Shown piece by piece: positions 15,140-23,826 of a stretch of DNA of 45,382 nt (the stretch's first letter is position 1; the number at the start of each line of letters is the position of its first letter). The notes below the pieces were generated by a model. That model was not told the DNA's origin, did no database searches, and saw nothing but the letters and a program-made list of their open reading frames with translations. Source of the DNA: Alloalcanivorax xenomutans (lineage in GTDB: Bacteria; Pseudomonadota; Gammaproteobacteria; Pseudomonadales; Alcanivoracaceae); assembly GCF_900217905.1 (NCBI RefSeq), contig NZ_OBMO01000030.1, positions 1 to 45,382 on the forward strand, given 5' to 3'. A program made the translations under genes and the position numbers.

Positions 15140-16333
15140 ATGTACGAGTATTTCTCCGGTAGTGAGAACGGCGAGCGAGTACGCGCTGAAGCCCGCGATT
15201 TCATCGAAAACTATCTCAAACCGCTGGAGGCGGAGCACGGTATCGACTTTGAAAGCGAGCCGTCGATGGATCTTCTGCGCGGGATCTGGAAAGCCTCCCG
15301 CGAGGCCGGCCTGTATGGTGCTCAGTTGCCCGAGGAACAGGGAGGGCGCGGTCTGAGTGTCTATGACCAGTGCTTGCTCAAGGAAGACGTCACTGCCTCC
15401 GGTGCCAAGCTGGCGGCCCATGTGCTGGGCGAGCTGGGCGGCCCGGGACGGGTCGGGCATCTGTTCCACATCGCCACCGAAGGACAACTGGAAAGTCACT
15501 TCCTGCCGGTGGTCCGGGCGGAGCGGACGGTCTGTTTCGCTCTGACCGAGCCGGAAGCCGGCTCGGACGCCAGCCGTCTTACCACCACCGCGGTGCGTGA
15601 CGGTGACGACTATGTGCTCAATGGTCACAAGCGGTTTATTTCCGGCGCGCCCTACGCGGATTTCGCCATTCTCATGGCGGTCACCGATGCGAACGCCGGG
15701 CCGCGCGGGGTCACCGCTTTCCTTGTTGATTTCGATCTTCCCGGCGTGACCATGGGCGCTGATTACACTCCCATTTCCGGTAAGCGTATCCATGCGGATA
15801 TTGTCCTCAAGGGCGTCCGTGTGCCGGCTACACAGGTGCTGGGTGGCGAGGGGCAGGGCTTCTTTCTCGGTATGTCCCGGATCACCGTGAACCGTCTGCT
15901 GCATTGCCCGACCATGACCGGTCTGGCGATTCAATCACTGGACGCGGCGGCGCACTACGCCACCCGGCGCCAGCAGTTTGGCCAGCCCATCGCAGGGTTC
16001 CAGGCGATCCAGCACATGCTGGCGGATATGGCCACTGAGCTGCACGCGGCGCGTTCGATGATGTTGGATGTGGCCCGGCGTATTGATAACGGCCAGGACA
16101 CGCGGGAAGCATCGGCCATGAGCAAACTGTTCTGTTCGGAGAAAGCCTTTGCTATCGCCGATCGGGCCATCCAGGTACACGGTGGCGTCGGTTTGATGCA
16201 AGGCTCCACCGTGGAGTGGGTGTTCCGCATGCTGAGGATGTACCGCATTGTCACCGGCACCAGTGAAATCCAGCGTAACACCATCGCCAAAGGCTATCTG
16301 AAGCGCTTGTCCGGGAAGGGAGTTCAGCGGTGA
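15140..16333 (+). CDS. Acyl-CoA dehydrogenase family protein
   Basis: FAD-dependent acyl-CoA dehydrogenase fold, 397 aa: N-terminal helical domain, middle beta domain with CFALTEPEAGSDASRLTTTA and NGHKRFISGA, and C-terminal helical domain with RRQQFGQPIAGFQAIQHMLADM, VHGGVGLMQ and VTGTSEIQRNTIAKGYL. These enzymes form an alpha-beta double bond in acyl-CoA and pass electrons to ETF. In medium-chain enzymes the catalytic Glu sits in YEGTS; here that position is Thr372. The alternative base position of the long-chain/isovaleryl enzymes also does not show an obvious Glu (ITVNRLLH). The enzyme may use another base or act on an unusual substrate. RBS GGAG precedes the ATG. It forms an operon with the ligase. 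Confidence 0.9.
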   Translation: MYEYFSGSENGERVRAEARDFIENYLKPLEAEHGIDFESEPSMDLLRGIWKASREAGLYGAQLPEEQGGRGLSVYDQCLLKEDVTASGAKLAAHVLGELGGPGRVGHLFHIATEGQLESHFLPVVRAERTVCFALTEPEAGSDASRLTTTAVRDGDDYVLNGHKRFISGAPYADFAILMAVTDANAGPRGVTAFLVDFDLPGVTMGADYTPISGKRIHADIVLKGVRVPATQVLGGEGQGFFLGMSRITVNRLLHCPTMTGLAIQSLDAAAHYATRRQQFGQPIAGFQAIQHMLADMATELHAARSMMLDVARRIDNGQDTREASAMSKLFCSEKAFAIADRAIQVHGGVGLMQGSTVEWVFRMLRMYRIVTGTSEIQRNTIAKGYLKRLSGKGVQR

Positions 16334-16402
16334 GCGCGGCGGGATTCCTCGGCGCCTTCTAGCGTCGGACTTTCATTCTTTCCACTTTTTCAGCGGACCG
16401 CC

Positions 16403-16419
16403 GGGCTCCGTCGGAGCCC
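16403..16419 (+). terminator. Hairpin after the acyl-CoA dehydrogenase gene
   Basis: GGGCTCCG and CGGAGCCC pair perfectly around a minimal loop. It lies 70 bases past the dehydrogenase stop and before the porin gene. No T-run follows, so termination is uncertain; a similar shorter pair (CTCCGC/GCGGAG) occurs around 16493-16507. Confidence 0.4.
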
Positions 16420-16573
16420 CTTGTGTCCTGGTAAACGCCGCCAGCAGGGTGACGCGGCGTAAGTGACGACATGGAAGCGCTTCCTGGTCGGGCTCCGCGA
16501 AGCGGAGAGGGAAGCCAGGTCATTCCCGACCTTGTATCCAATAACAACATCAGGCTCCAGGAGGCCTAATGCC

Positions 16574-17713
16574 ATGAATAACAAGATAACGGCCCTGTGT
16601 GTGGGCACCGCTCTGACAATGCTGCCGGCGGCGGGCTTCAGCGCCGGAATTTCCACCATCGAGGACATCAAGAACATCGTTCACCCCGGTGTCATTACCG
16701 GCAAGAAGATGGAGTTGTACGGCGCCGTCCGGGTTTCGGTGGATTATGCGGATTCCGATGTCAGCAGTGCCGAAGCGGAAGGCGGGGACCTGCTTACCGA
16801 CGGCGGCCTGAGTGTTTCCAGCAACACCAGCATGATCGGTTTTCGCGGTGAAGTGCCCTACAACGACAAGGTCATCTTTCTGTGGCAATACGAGCAGCAG
16901 GTGGATATCGACGACAAGGATGAAGGCGACACCTGGACCACCCGGGACAGCTTTCTTGGGCTGAAAACACCGGTAGGGCGGTTTCTGGTCGGGCGGGTGA
17001 ACACGCCATTCAAGAACATGAGCACGGAGTACGCCCTGTATTTCGCTTCCAGCGTAGGTGAGTCGCGCAGCATCCTTGGCGCGCCATCCTCGGGGGCGGG
17101 TGCCCATGTGGATCTGATGGGGGCCAACAGCCTGAACTGGCGTTTCCAGTATCGCAGGGTCAATTTCGCTTTGCAGTATTCCGCGGATCAAAGCGGTTCG
17201 GTCAACGCGGTGGACGACAACGACCGTGACAGCACCAGCGCCTGGCTGGACTGGAAAGGCGAGCATCTGCAACTCAGTGGCGCCTATATCCACTACTCGG
17301 ATTTCTTCGCCACCGGAAAACTGGAAGGTTATCGGGCCTTTGCCAAATACACGATGGGACCGGTGACCCTGGGGGCGATCTACGAGGATCTTCAGCCGGA
17401 ACAGTTCGATACGCTGGATCGCGAGGCTTACGGTGCTCAGGTCACCTACCGTTACCTGCCGCGCTGGGTGTTGGTGGGACAATGGAACCATGCGGACGAA
17501 TCCGAACGCGGTGACGATGCCGCCGATCAGTACAGCCTCGGACTGTTTCATCATCTGAGCAAACAAGTACTTCTGCATGGCATGCTGACCCATACCGACA
17601 ACGATGGGCAAGGTACCTACCGTGCCGTTAATTATGCCCATGGTGACAAGGTCGCCACCTTGCCGGGACGGGATCCCTGGGCGGTTTCCGTTGGTGCCCA
17701 GCTGCGATTCTGA
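16574..17713 (+). CDS. Gram-negative porin (Porin_4-type)
   Basis: Outer-membrane beta-barrel, 379 aa. Signal peptide MNNKITALCVGTALTMLPAAGFSA with likely cleavage after FSA. The rest is alternating amphipathic strands with features of the general porin family of proteobacteria: MELYGAVRVSVDY, SMIGFRGEVPYNDKVIFLWQYEQQVD, TWTTRDSFLGLKTPVGRFLVGRVNTPFK, ending in VSVGAQLRF with a C-terminal phenylalanine as the BAM-recognition residue. The start at 16574 is preceded by GGAGG ten bases upstream. It likely provides outer-membrane passage for the substrate of the island. It is followed after 13 bases by a secreted hydrolase, so the two are co-transcribed. Confidence 0.9.
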   Translation: MNNKITALCVGTALTMLPAAGFSAGISTIEDIKNIVHPGVITGKKMELYGAVRVSVDYADSDVSSAEAEGGDLLTDGGLSVSSNTSMIGFRGEVPYNDKVIFLWQYEQQVDIDDKDEGDTWTTRDSFLGLKTPVGRFLVGRVNTPFKNMSTEYALYFASSVGESRSILGAPSSGAGAHVDLMGANSLNWRFQYRRVNFALQYSADQSGSVNAVDDNDRDSTSAWLDWKGEHLQLSGAYIHYSDFFATGKLEGYRAFAKYTMGPVTLGAIYEDLQPEQFDTLDREAYGAQVTYRYLPRWVLVGQWNHADESERGDDAADQYSLGLFHHLSKQVLLHGMLTHTDNDGQGTYRAVNYAHGDKVATLPGRDPWAVSVGAQLRF

Positions 17714-17726
17714 AGAGGACGATGTC

Positions 17727-19037
17727 ATGGCAATGATGTTACGAACGACGGCGATGGCGGCACTTTTTACCATTACTCAGGTAGGAAGCGTTTCCGCGGC
17801 TACCAGGAGCGACACCATGGCGGAAGGCGTTATGCAGGGTTTTCCACCGCCGGCGGACAAACAGGTCAATCGTGGCAATGCGATGACGATGCCCTATATG
17901 CGCTGGACATTTCGGCATACAAGAGAGCGGGCTCCCACCGCCGGGCTGCGCCACTCCGATACGCCGCTACCCTTGCCGGAGGGAACAGCGCTCAATCTCG
18001 ATAAAGTGACCTTCCGCGCAGGCAAGGAAACACTGTCGGTGGCCGAGTATCTGCAACGCACTTTCACCGATGGGTTCATGGTTCTCCATCGGGGCCACGT
18101 GGTGGCGCAAGGTTATTACGATGGTCTTGATTACCACGACACCCATATCTGGGCATCGATGACCAAGTCCGTCACCGGCCTGCTGGCGGGGTTCTTCATC
18201 GAGGAAGGGCTGCTCGATCCGCGGGCGAAACTGTCGCGCTATGTTCCGGAACTGGAAGGCACGCCGTTCGGGGAAGCCACCTTACAGCAAAACCTGGACA
18301 TGGAAGTGGCGGTGAGCTATCCGGAAAAAATGCCGCCAGACCTGGGATTGTTCGCCGCCGTGGGGGTGGTTCCCCGGCGCGATGGCATGCCGGACAACAT
18401 TTACGATTTTCTGCGGGTTCCATCACAAACGGAGGGGGTCGACAAGGTCTGGTTTTATCAGAACGGATCCGCCGAGGCGGTGGCCTGGGCCATTCGCAAA
18501 GTGGCCGATGAGCGTTGGAGCGAGTTGGTGTCACAGCGGATCTGGTCGCGCTTCGCCGACGATGACGCCTATATTCTGGTGGACCGTTTGATGACCGAGA
18601 TGGCCAGTGGCGGCATCAATGCCACCTTGTCCGATACCGCCCGCTTCGCGGAAAGCGTGCGCCGGGCGCTATCCGTGACGGAGCCGCGAACAGCGTTTGA
18701 CCGCGCGGTGCAACGGGTGTTGTCGCCACGGGACAATCGTGACCTTTTCGCCACGGGTAACTTTGCCAAGGCCCGTCCGGGATACGCTTACCACAATTTC
18801 TGGTATCACCGGAACGACGCCAATGGCGGCCTGGAATGTGCAGGCCGGTTTGGCCAGAAAATTTATATCGACCCGAAGCGGGAATTGGTCGTGGTCAAAC
18901 TGGCGTCCACTCCGGACACCGCCCGCCGGGCGACCAGTGCGGGCACCTCCGCCGGAGCCATCAACCGGGCCCCGCTGGACACCAGCGCGGTGTTCAACGC
19001 CATGGTGGATGCCATCGGAAACGAACTCACGGACTGA
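17727..19037 (+). CDS. Secreted serine hydrolase, class C beta-lactamase fold
   Basis: A 436-aa member of the serine beta-lactamase-like family (EstB, NylB and related esterases/amidases). A signal peptide is visible (MAMMLRTTAMAALFTITQVGSVSAA). Catalytic motifs: SxxK as Ser144-Met-Thr-Lys147 in WASMTKSVTGLLAGFF, and YxN as Tyr244-Gln-Asn246 in WFYQNGSAEAVAW. The third motif region near GRFGQKIYIDPKRELVVVKLAS resembles the GxGQxIYIDP stretch of 6-aminohexanoate-dimer-hydrolase-like proteins. It probably hydrolyses an ester or amide in the periplasm and releases the acid that the TTT system imports; this is inference from context. GAGG precedes the ATG at 17727, which is 13 bases after the porin stop. 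Confidence 0.88.
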   Translation: MAMMLRTTAMAALFTITQVGSVSAATRSDTMAEGVMQGFPPPADKQVNRGNAMTMPYMRWTFRHTRERAPTAGLRHSDTPLPLPEGTALNLDKVTFRAGKETLSVAEYLQRTFTDGFMVLHRGHVVAQGYYDGLDYHDTHIWASMTKSVTGLLAGFFIEEGLLDPRAKLSRYVPELEGTPFGEATLQQNLDMEVAVSYPEKMPPDLGLFAAVGVVPRRDGMPDNIYDFLRVPSQTEGVDKVWFYQNGSAEAVAWAIRKVADERWSELVSQRIWSRFADDDAYILVDRLMTEMASGGINATLSDTARFAESVRRALSVTEPRTAFDRAVQRVLSPRDNRDLFATGNFAKARPGYAYHNFWYHRNDANGGLECAGRFGQKIYIDPKRELVVVKLASTPDTARRATSAGTSAGAINRAPLDTSAVFNAMVDAIGNELTD

Positions 19038-19060
19038 AAAAATCGTCAGGAACGATTTTT
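19038..19060 (+). terminator. Terminator after the serine hydrolase gene
   Basis: AAAAATCGT pairs with ACGATTTTT across a five-base loop immediately after the hydrolase stop codon, and the 3' arm itself provides the T-run. The left arm with the loop and part of the right arm (AAAAATCGTCAGGAACGAT) is repeated at 19113-19131. Confidence 0.6.
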
Positions 19061-19131
19061 AACGTCACCTTGGTGACGGCCCCTCGGGGTGACCGCCATG
19101 GACGGCGGTCATAAAAATCGTCAGGAACGAT
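19038..19131. repeat. Direct repeat of 19 bp with intervening hairpins
   Basis: AAAAATCGTCAGGAACGAT occurs at 19038-19056 and again, exactly, at 19113-19131. Between them are two further palindromes: GTCACCTTGGTGAC (about 19064-19077) and GACCGCC/GGCGGTC (19091-19110). The second copy lacks the T-run, so it looks like a duplicated or transposed terminator fragment at the right edge of the catabolic island. Confidence 0.65.
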
Positions 19132-19140
19132 AGCCCTTGC

Positions 19141-19212
19141 TGTGGGAAGCGGCCTTGGCCGCGAATACGCCTTCCAGTAATTGACGATTCGCTTGCAAGC
19201 AAGCCTTCCACA
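19141..19212. repeat. REP doublet (REPIN/BIME-like)
   Basis: Two REP-type palindromes in opposite orientation: TGTGGGAAG followed by GCGGCCTTGGCCGC (19149-19162), and GCTTGCAAGCAAGC (19191-19204) followed by CTTCCACA. The outer ends TGTGG.AAG/CTTCCACA are inverted to each other. This is the organisation of Pseudomonas-type REP doublets. It lies between the island and corC. Confidence 0.6.
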
Positions 19213-19260
19213 GTGGCTCCGTAGTGACCTGCGAATCTATGTCTCCAAGGCTCCGAAGGA

Positions 19261-20136
19261 TTACTCCGGTGAGGCGTCCAGAGCCGGATCATCCTGCCGG
19301 TGAGTGACCCGCAGCAGCCGGATTGTGCGGCCGTCCGCGCTTAGCACGGTGAACTGGAACGGCCCCAGATCGATGGACTCTTCGCGTCCGGGCAGGCGGC
19401 CGAAGGCGTGCATCACCAGACCGCCGATGGTGTCGAACTCCTCGTCGCTGAGTTCGCACTGAAAATGTTCGTTGAAATCCTCGATCGGCGTCAGTGCCTT
19501 GACCGTGTGCTCGCCGTTCTCCAGATCCTTGATCAGGTAATCGTCTTCCTCGATGTCGTGCTCATCCTCGATCTCGCCGACGATCTGTTCCAGCACGTCC
19601 TCGATGGTGACCAGGCCGGCGATGCCGCCGTACTCGTTGACCACGATGGCCATGTGATTCTTGGTGATGCGGAATTCCCGCAGCAGCGAGTCCAGGCGCT
19701 TGGACTCGGGCACCACCATGGCCGAACGCACATGATCCTTGATCTGGAAGCGTTCCATGCGGGCCGGCTCCAGAATCAGCGCCAGCAGATCCTTGGCCAG
19801 CAGGATACCGATGACTTCGTCCGGATCATCGCCGATGACCGGGAAGCGGCTGTGGGCGCATTCGATGATGGTGGGCAGGAAATCGCGGGGGTCGCTGCTG
19901 GCACGGATGCTGACCATCTGCGTGCGAGGGATGAGAATCTCCCGGACCTGCATGTCGCTGACGCCGATGGCGCCTTCGATGATGCCAAGCGTGTCGCCGT
20001 CAATGACGTGACCGTCGCGCATGGAGCGCATCAGATCCAGCAATTCCTCCCGGGAGCCGGGAGTGGAAGTGAAGAACTGGCCAACGCGCTCCAACCAACT
20101 TCGACCGTTGTTCTGGTCTGAATAGTCGTCCGACAT
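19261..20136 (-). CDS. corC: CorC/YbeX-type CBS-domain protein
   Basis: A 291-aa cytoplasmic protein of the HlyC/CorC family without the membrane DUF21 domain. A short N-terminal part is followed by a CBS pair (about residues 65-195: VREILIPRTQMVSIRASSDPRDFLPTIIECAHSRFPVIGDDPDEVIGILLAKDLL...MAIVVNEYGGIAGLVTIEDVLEQIVGEIEDEHD) and a C-terminal CorC_HlyC domain (about 205-285). It is implicated in magnesium/cobalt homeostasis in enterobacteria; the exact function is unsettled. It is part of the miaB-ybeZ-ybeY-corC-lnt order and follows ybeY by 47 bases. lnt, normally next, is displaced by the catabolic island. Confidence 0.93.
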   Translation of the reverse strand: MSDDYSDQNNGRSWLERVGQFFTSTPGSREELLDLMRSMRDGHVIDGDTLGIIEGAIGVSDMQVREILIPRTQMVSIRASSDPRDFLPTIIECAHSRFPVIGDDPDEVIGILLAKDLLALILEPARMERFQIKDHVRSAMVVPESKRLDSLLREFRITKNHMAIVVNEYGGIAGLVTIEDVLEQIVGEIEDEHDIEEDDYLIKDLENGEHTVKALTPIEDFNEHFQCELSDEEFDTIGGLVMHAFGRLPGREESIDLGPFQFTVLSADGRTIRLLRVTHRQDDPALDASPE

Positions 20137-20183
20137 CAGGGGTAAGGCTCCATGTTATGGTTTCGATATTATGGGTTTGTGAA

Positions 20184-20672
20184 TTATGGGGGCAACGAGT
20201 TATACGGATCCGGAAAGCCCTGGCCGGCAAGAGCGAGGATTTCCAGGGATTCCATCTGTTCGGCGTCGTCATCGTCGATATGGTCGTAACCCAGCAGATG
20301 GAGTACGCCGTGGATGACCATATGCGCCCAGTGCGCTTCCACGGTTTTGTTTTGTTCGGCGGCCTCGCGCCGGACCACGTCCGCGCAAATAACGATATCC
20401 CCCAGCAGCGGGGCGATGGCGTCGTCGGGCAGGCCTTCGGGCATGTCGAAAGGGAAGGACAGCACATTGGTGGGTTTGTCCTTGCCCCGGTAGTCGCGGT
20501 TGAGAACGCGGATTTCCTCGTCGTCGACGATCCGCAGGGTGATATCCCCGACCACGCCGCCGGCAGCCTCCGCGGCGGCCAGAGCCCAGCGTTGCAGGTC
20601 GCTCTCGTCCGGTGCGTCCGGGGCATCCGTGGCCCACTGGATATCAACGGTTGGGGTCGGTATTCCGTTCAT
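20184..20672 (-). CDS. ybeY: Endoribonuclease YbeY
   Basis: Single-strand-specific endoribonuclease needed for 16S rRNA 3'-end maturation and late ribosome quality control, 162 aa. The zinc motif [11 protein letters not shown] gives His121, His125 and His131, matching the family H-x3-H-x5-H pattern; upstream are the conserved TNVLSFPF and LGDIVIC stretches. The start [13 protein letters not shown] at 20672 overlaps the end of ybeZ by 29 bases, so translation is probably coupled. A longer open frame reaching 20834 lies within ybeZ and is rejected. Confidence 0.95.
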   Translation of the reverse strand: MNGIPTPTVDIQWATDAPDAPDESDLQRWALAAAEAAGGVVGDITLRIVDDEEIRVLNRDYRGKDKPTNVLSFPFDMPEGLPDDAIAPLLGDIVICADVVRREAAEQNKTVEAHWAHMVIHGVLHLLGYDHIDDDDAEQMESLEILALAGQGFPDPYNSLPP

Positions 20673-21633
20673 GACGGTCGTAAGCTTCCACGATACGTTG
20701 AACCAGCGGGTGGCGAACCACGTCGCGGCTGTCGAAACGGGTGACGCCGATGTCCTGTTCATCGGCCAGCACTTCGAGGGCGTTGACCAGCCCCGAGCGC
20801 TGGTGGCGCGGCAGGTCCACCTGGGTGACGTCACCGGTGATCACCGCCCGGGAACCGAAGCCGATCCGGGTCAGGAACATTTTCATTTGTTCCGGTGTGG
20901 TGTTCTGGGCTTCGTCCAGGATCACGAAACTGCCGTTCAGGGTGCGTCCGCGCATGTACGCCAGGGGGGCCACTTCGATGACGTTGCGATCCATCAGCTT
21001 GGCCACGTTTTCGAATCCCAGCATTTCATAGAGGGCGTCGTAAAGCGGGCGCAGGTAAGGGTCGATTTTCTCCGCCAGATCCCCGGGCAGAAAGCCCAGC
21101 TTCTCGCCCGCCTCCACCGCCGGCCGTACCAGCAGGATGCGCTGAATCTCGGCGCGCTCCATGGCGTCCACGGCACAGGCCACCGCCAGCCAGGTCTTGC
21201 CGGTGCCGGCCGGGCCAATACCGAAATTGATGTCGTGACGGCGGATATTGCGCACGTATTCCCGTTGATGGGCGCCACGTGGCCGGATACGGGCGCGTTT
21301 GGTGCGGATCACCATCTCGTCGCTGGGGAAGGCCACGGTATTGTCCAGCTTGTCGGTCAGACCGGATTGCTGCAGGTGCAAATGGACCAGCTCCGGCGTG
21401 ATGTCGGTGCCGTCCACGGTCTGATCGTAAAGATCGTGCAGAACGGAACTGGCGGCCTTTACCGAGCGTTCGTCACCGGACAGATGAAATTCATTACCAC
21501 GATTGTGGATATCCACGCTCAGGCGTTTGGCGATCTGCTTGATGTGCTCGTCCAGCCGGCCACAGAGATTGGCGAGCCGCTGGGAATCGTAGGGTTCGAG
21601 ACGGAGTTTCTGGGAAGCGAGTGGTGTGTCCAA
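20644..21633 (-). CDS. ybeZ: PhoH-like ATPase YbeZ
   Basis: PhoH-family P-loop ATPase, 329 aa, partner of YbeY in rRNA/ribosome maturation. A KH-like N-terminal part (about residues 1-110) precedes Walker [44 protein letters not shown], and Walker [21 protein letters not shown] followed by [13 protein letters not shown]. The frame starts with TTG at 21633; no Shine-Dalgarno is obvious, and I see no better in-frame start. It heads the ybeZ-ybeY-corC transcript here, because miaB, the usual upstream gene, is separated by the sulfate-transport block. Confidence 0.93.
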   Translation of the reverse strand: MDTPLASQKLRLEPYDSQRLANLCGRLDEHIKQIAKRLSVDIHNRGNEFHLSGDERSVKAASSVLHDLYDQTVDGTDITPELVHLHLQQSGLTDKLDNTVAFPSDEMVIRTKRARIRPRGAHQREYVRNIRRHDINFGIGPAGTGKTWLAVACAVDAMERAEIQRILLVRPAVEAGEKLGFLPGDLAEKIDPYLRPLYDALYEMLGFENVAKLMDRNVIEVAPLAYMRGRTLNGSFVILDEAQNTTPEQMKMFLTRIGFGSRAVITGDVTQVDLPRHQRSGLVNALEVLADEQDIGVTRFDSRDVVRHPLVQRIVEAYDRHERNTDPNR

Positions 21634-21678
21634 GTTGGGAAGCGAGGCCCCGCGGGCGGTTGCGATGGATTCAGCATA

Positions 21679-21699
21679 CCCCGAAAAGCGCTTTCGGGG
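21679..21699. terminator. Hairpin between cysA and ybeZ
   Basis: CCCCGAAA and TTTCGGGG pair around a short AGCGC loop. On the minus strand it lies after the cysA stop and before the ybeZ start, so it may separate the two transcripts. No long T-run. Confidence 0.4.
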
Positions 21700-21719
21700 G
21701 AAGATTTCCCGGCACTGTA

Positions 21720-21741
21720 GCCTGCCCGCCGGGGGGCAGGC
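21720..21741 (-). terminator. Hairpin after cysA
   Basis: GCCTGCCC (21720-21727) and GGGCAGGC (21734-21741) form a perfect 8-bp stem with a six-base loop, starting ten bases past the cysA stop on the minus strand. The GC-rich stem has only a weak T-tract. Confidence 0.5.
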
Positions 21742-21750
21742 AAGAGGGGC

Positions 21751-22845
21751 TCAGGCCGGCGCCACCTGGGGGCCCAGGTCGCCGTCGCAGGTCACCGTTT
21801 GCAACCGCCGGGGCAGCAGGTACAAGGCCGGCTGCCGGTCGGGCTGGAGCGCGTCCCAGCGCACCCGGTCCAGCTCCACTTCAAGCACCTCACCGCCCCA
21901 GCCCTGGGGTTCCAGCTCCACCGTCACGGTACCGCCGAACACGCTGCGCCCGGCCACCCGCACCGGCAGATGGGCGGCCTCGGTGGGCGCCGCCGCCAGA
22001 TCCGCTTCGTGGGGGCGCAGATAGAGCGTGAGCGCGCCGTCCGGGCAGGCGCCCTGGGTGTCGAGACGCAGAAAAGCATCGCCGGAGCGCCAATTATGGC
22101 CATCGTAGAGCCCTTCCAGGCTGTTGATGTGGCCGAGGAAATCGAACACGAAGCGGCTGGCCGGTTGCTCGTACACCTGCAGCGGCGACCCCATTTGTTC
22201 CACCCGGCCCTGGCTCATCACCACCACCTTGTCGGAGACCTCCATGGCCTCTTCCTGATCGTGGGTGACGAAGATGCTGGTTACCGAGATCTGCTCGTGC
22301 AGACGCCGCAACCAACGGCGCAAATCCTTGCGCACCTTGGCGTCCAGCGCGCCGAACGGCTCGTCCAGCAGCAGCACCTCCGGTTTCAGCGCCAGCGCCC
22401 GGGCCAGCGCTACCCGTTGCTTCTGACCACCGGACAGTTGCGCCGGGTAGCGCCCGGCCAGATTATCCAGTTGCACCAGGCCCAGCAGATCGCGCACCCG
22501 GTCGCGAATATCCCCGCGCGAGGGGCGCTCGGCCCTTGGTAACAGGCGCAGTCCAAAGGCAATGTTGTCGGCCACGGTGAGGTGCCGGAACAGGGCGTAT
22601 TGCTGGAATACGAATCCGACCCGGCGGCGGCGCGCGTCCAGGTGAGTGACATCCTCGTTATTGAACAGCACCCGTCCGCCGTCCGCCCGTTCCAGACCGG
22701 CGATGATGCGCAGCAGCGTGGTCTTGCCGGAACCGGACGGCCCCAGCAACCCCACCAACTGATTGGTGGGCACGTCCAGGGAGATGTCGTGCAAGGCGGT
22801 GAAGGCGCCGAAGGATTTGCGGATATTCTCGACTTGAATGCTCAC
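21751..22845 (-). CDS. cysA: Sulfate/thiosulfate ABC transporter ATP-binding protein
   Basis: ABC ATPase of the sulfate importer, 364 aa (E. coli CysA is 365). Walker [10 protein letters not shown] at 35-43, the Q-loop in [15 protein letters not shown], signature [15 protein letters not shown], Walker [13 protein letters not shown], and the switch His in [16 protein letters not shown]. The C-terminal part (about 240-364) contains [11 protein letters not shown] and a TOBE-like region, as in CysA. The start is a GTG at 22845 ([14 protein letters not shown]) with AAGGAAA upstream; an open frame extends to 23298 but lies in cysW. It is 14 bases after cysW and the last gene of the operon. Confidence 0.95.
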   Translation of the reverse strand: MSIQVENIRKSFGAFTALHDISLDVPTNQLVGLLGPSGSGKTTLLRIIAGLERADGGRVLFNNEDVTHLDARRRRVGFVFQQYALFRHLTVADNIAFGLRLLPRAERPSRGDIRDRVRDLLGLVQLDNLAGRYPAQLSGGQKQRVALARALALKPEVLLLDEPFGALDAKVRKDLRRWLRRLHEQISVTSIFVTHDQEEAMEVSDKVVVMSQGRVEQMGSPLQVYEQPASRFVFDFLGHINSLEGLYDGHNWRSGDAFLRLDTQGACPDGALTLYLRPHEADLAAAPTEAAHLPVRVAGRSVFGGTVTVELEPQGWGGEVLEVELDRVRWDALQPDRQPALYLLPRRLQTVTCDGDLGPQVAPA

Positions 22846-22859
22846 TTTCTGGCTTTCCT

Positions 22860-23660
22860 TTAAACGCGTTGACGCCATTCCAGCACGGTTTTCAGTAACA
22901 AGGTGATCAAGGCCATGGCGGCCAGCAGCCCGGCGGCAGTGAAGGCGCCGACGGTGTTGTAGTCCTCGTGCAGCATCTGGATCAACAGCGGCAGGGTCAA
23001 GGTCTCGCCGCGAATCAGGCCGGACACCACGCTGACCGCGCCGAATTCCCCCACCGCCCGGGCATTGGTGAGCACCACGCCGTAAAGCAGCGCCCAGCGG
23101 ATTTTCGGCAGCGTCACATACCAGAATACCTGCCAGCCCGAGGCGCCCATCAAAACCGCCGCTTCCTCCTCGTCCTGACCCTGGCTCTGCATCAGCGGAA
23201 TCAGCACTCGGGCGACGTAGGGACAGGACACGAAAATGGTCACCATCACCATGCCCGGCAGAGCGAACATCAACTGCACATTCCAATCGCTCAGCCACTG
23301 ACCCAGCAGGCTCTGACTGCCGTACACCACCAGATAGCAGAGGCCGGCCACCACCGGCGACATGGCGAAAGGAATATCGATCAGGGTGGTAAGCAGCTTG
23401 CGGCCGCGAAACTCATAGTGGGTCACGCACCAGGCCAGCAGGATACCGAACAGCAGATTCACCGGGACGGTGATGGCCGCCACCACCAGAGTGAGCCGGA
23501 TGGCGTGGCCCATATCGCTGCTGGAGAGGGCTTCGAGTACCGGTGCCACGCCCTGGGCGAAAGCCTGGTGCAGAATCAAGGCCAGCGGCAGCACCAGCAT
23601 CAGAATGACGGCGGCGAAGGCGGCGGCGATCAGTGCCCATTGGTGCCAGTATCGAGGCAT
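22860..23660 (-). CDS. cysW: Sulfate ABC transporter permease CysW
   Basis: Inner-membrane permease, 266 aa, about six hydrophobic helices. The [21 protein letters not shown] stretch is the CysW form of the coupling region, and the [26 protein letters not shown] loop is the EAA motif that contacts CysA. It pairs with CysT to form the sulfate/thiosulfate channel. Unlike in standard cys operons it does not directly follow cysT: an oleate hydratase gene is inserted, with 166 bases between that gene and cysW. Whether cysW-cysA retains a promoter of its own is not clear. Confidence 0.94.
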   Translation of the reverse strand: MPRYWHQWALIAAAFAAVILMLVLPLALILHQAFAQGVAPVLEALSSSDMGHAIRLTLVVAAITVPVNLLFGILLAWCVTHYEFRGRKLLTTLIDIPFAMSPVVAGLCYLVVYGSQSLLGQWLSDWNVQLMFALPGMVMVTIFVSCPYVARVLIPLMQSQGQDEEEAAVLMGASGWQVFWYVTLPKIRWALLYGVVLTNARAVGEFGAVSVVSGLIRGETLTLPLLIQMLHEDYNTVGAFTAAGLLAAMALITLLLKTVLEWRQRV

Positions 23661-23826
23661 GCGCGAGCGGCTCCTGGTGGGATGCTCAAAAAGATGGTGC
23701 TGATTCTATATTCCGGGTCAGCAAAATAAAGGGGAAAGCGGGGATTTCGTCGTGTTTCCCCGGGGGAGGGTGCCGGTGGTGGCCGGGATGACGGTGCCAG
23801 GCGGGCGCCCGACACCGCCGGGTCTG
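23661..23826. other. Gap between oleate hydratase and cysW genes
   Basis: 166 bases without a gene. On the minus strand it reads through a GC-rich part and then an AT-richer part next to cysW. A promoter for cysW-cysA would be expected here if the inserted gene isolates them; I see no strong -35/-10 pair. Confidence 0.3.

Noticed and set aside
19038-19131. CRISPR-like repeat pair
   Set aside because: Only two copies of a 19-bp unit, one being a terminator arm; no spacers and no cas genes.
8341-19260. Integrative element with attachment sites
   Set aside because: I looked for a direct repeat shared by the two ends of the catabolic island, and for an integrase or tRNA gene, and found none.
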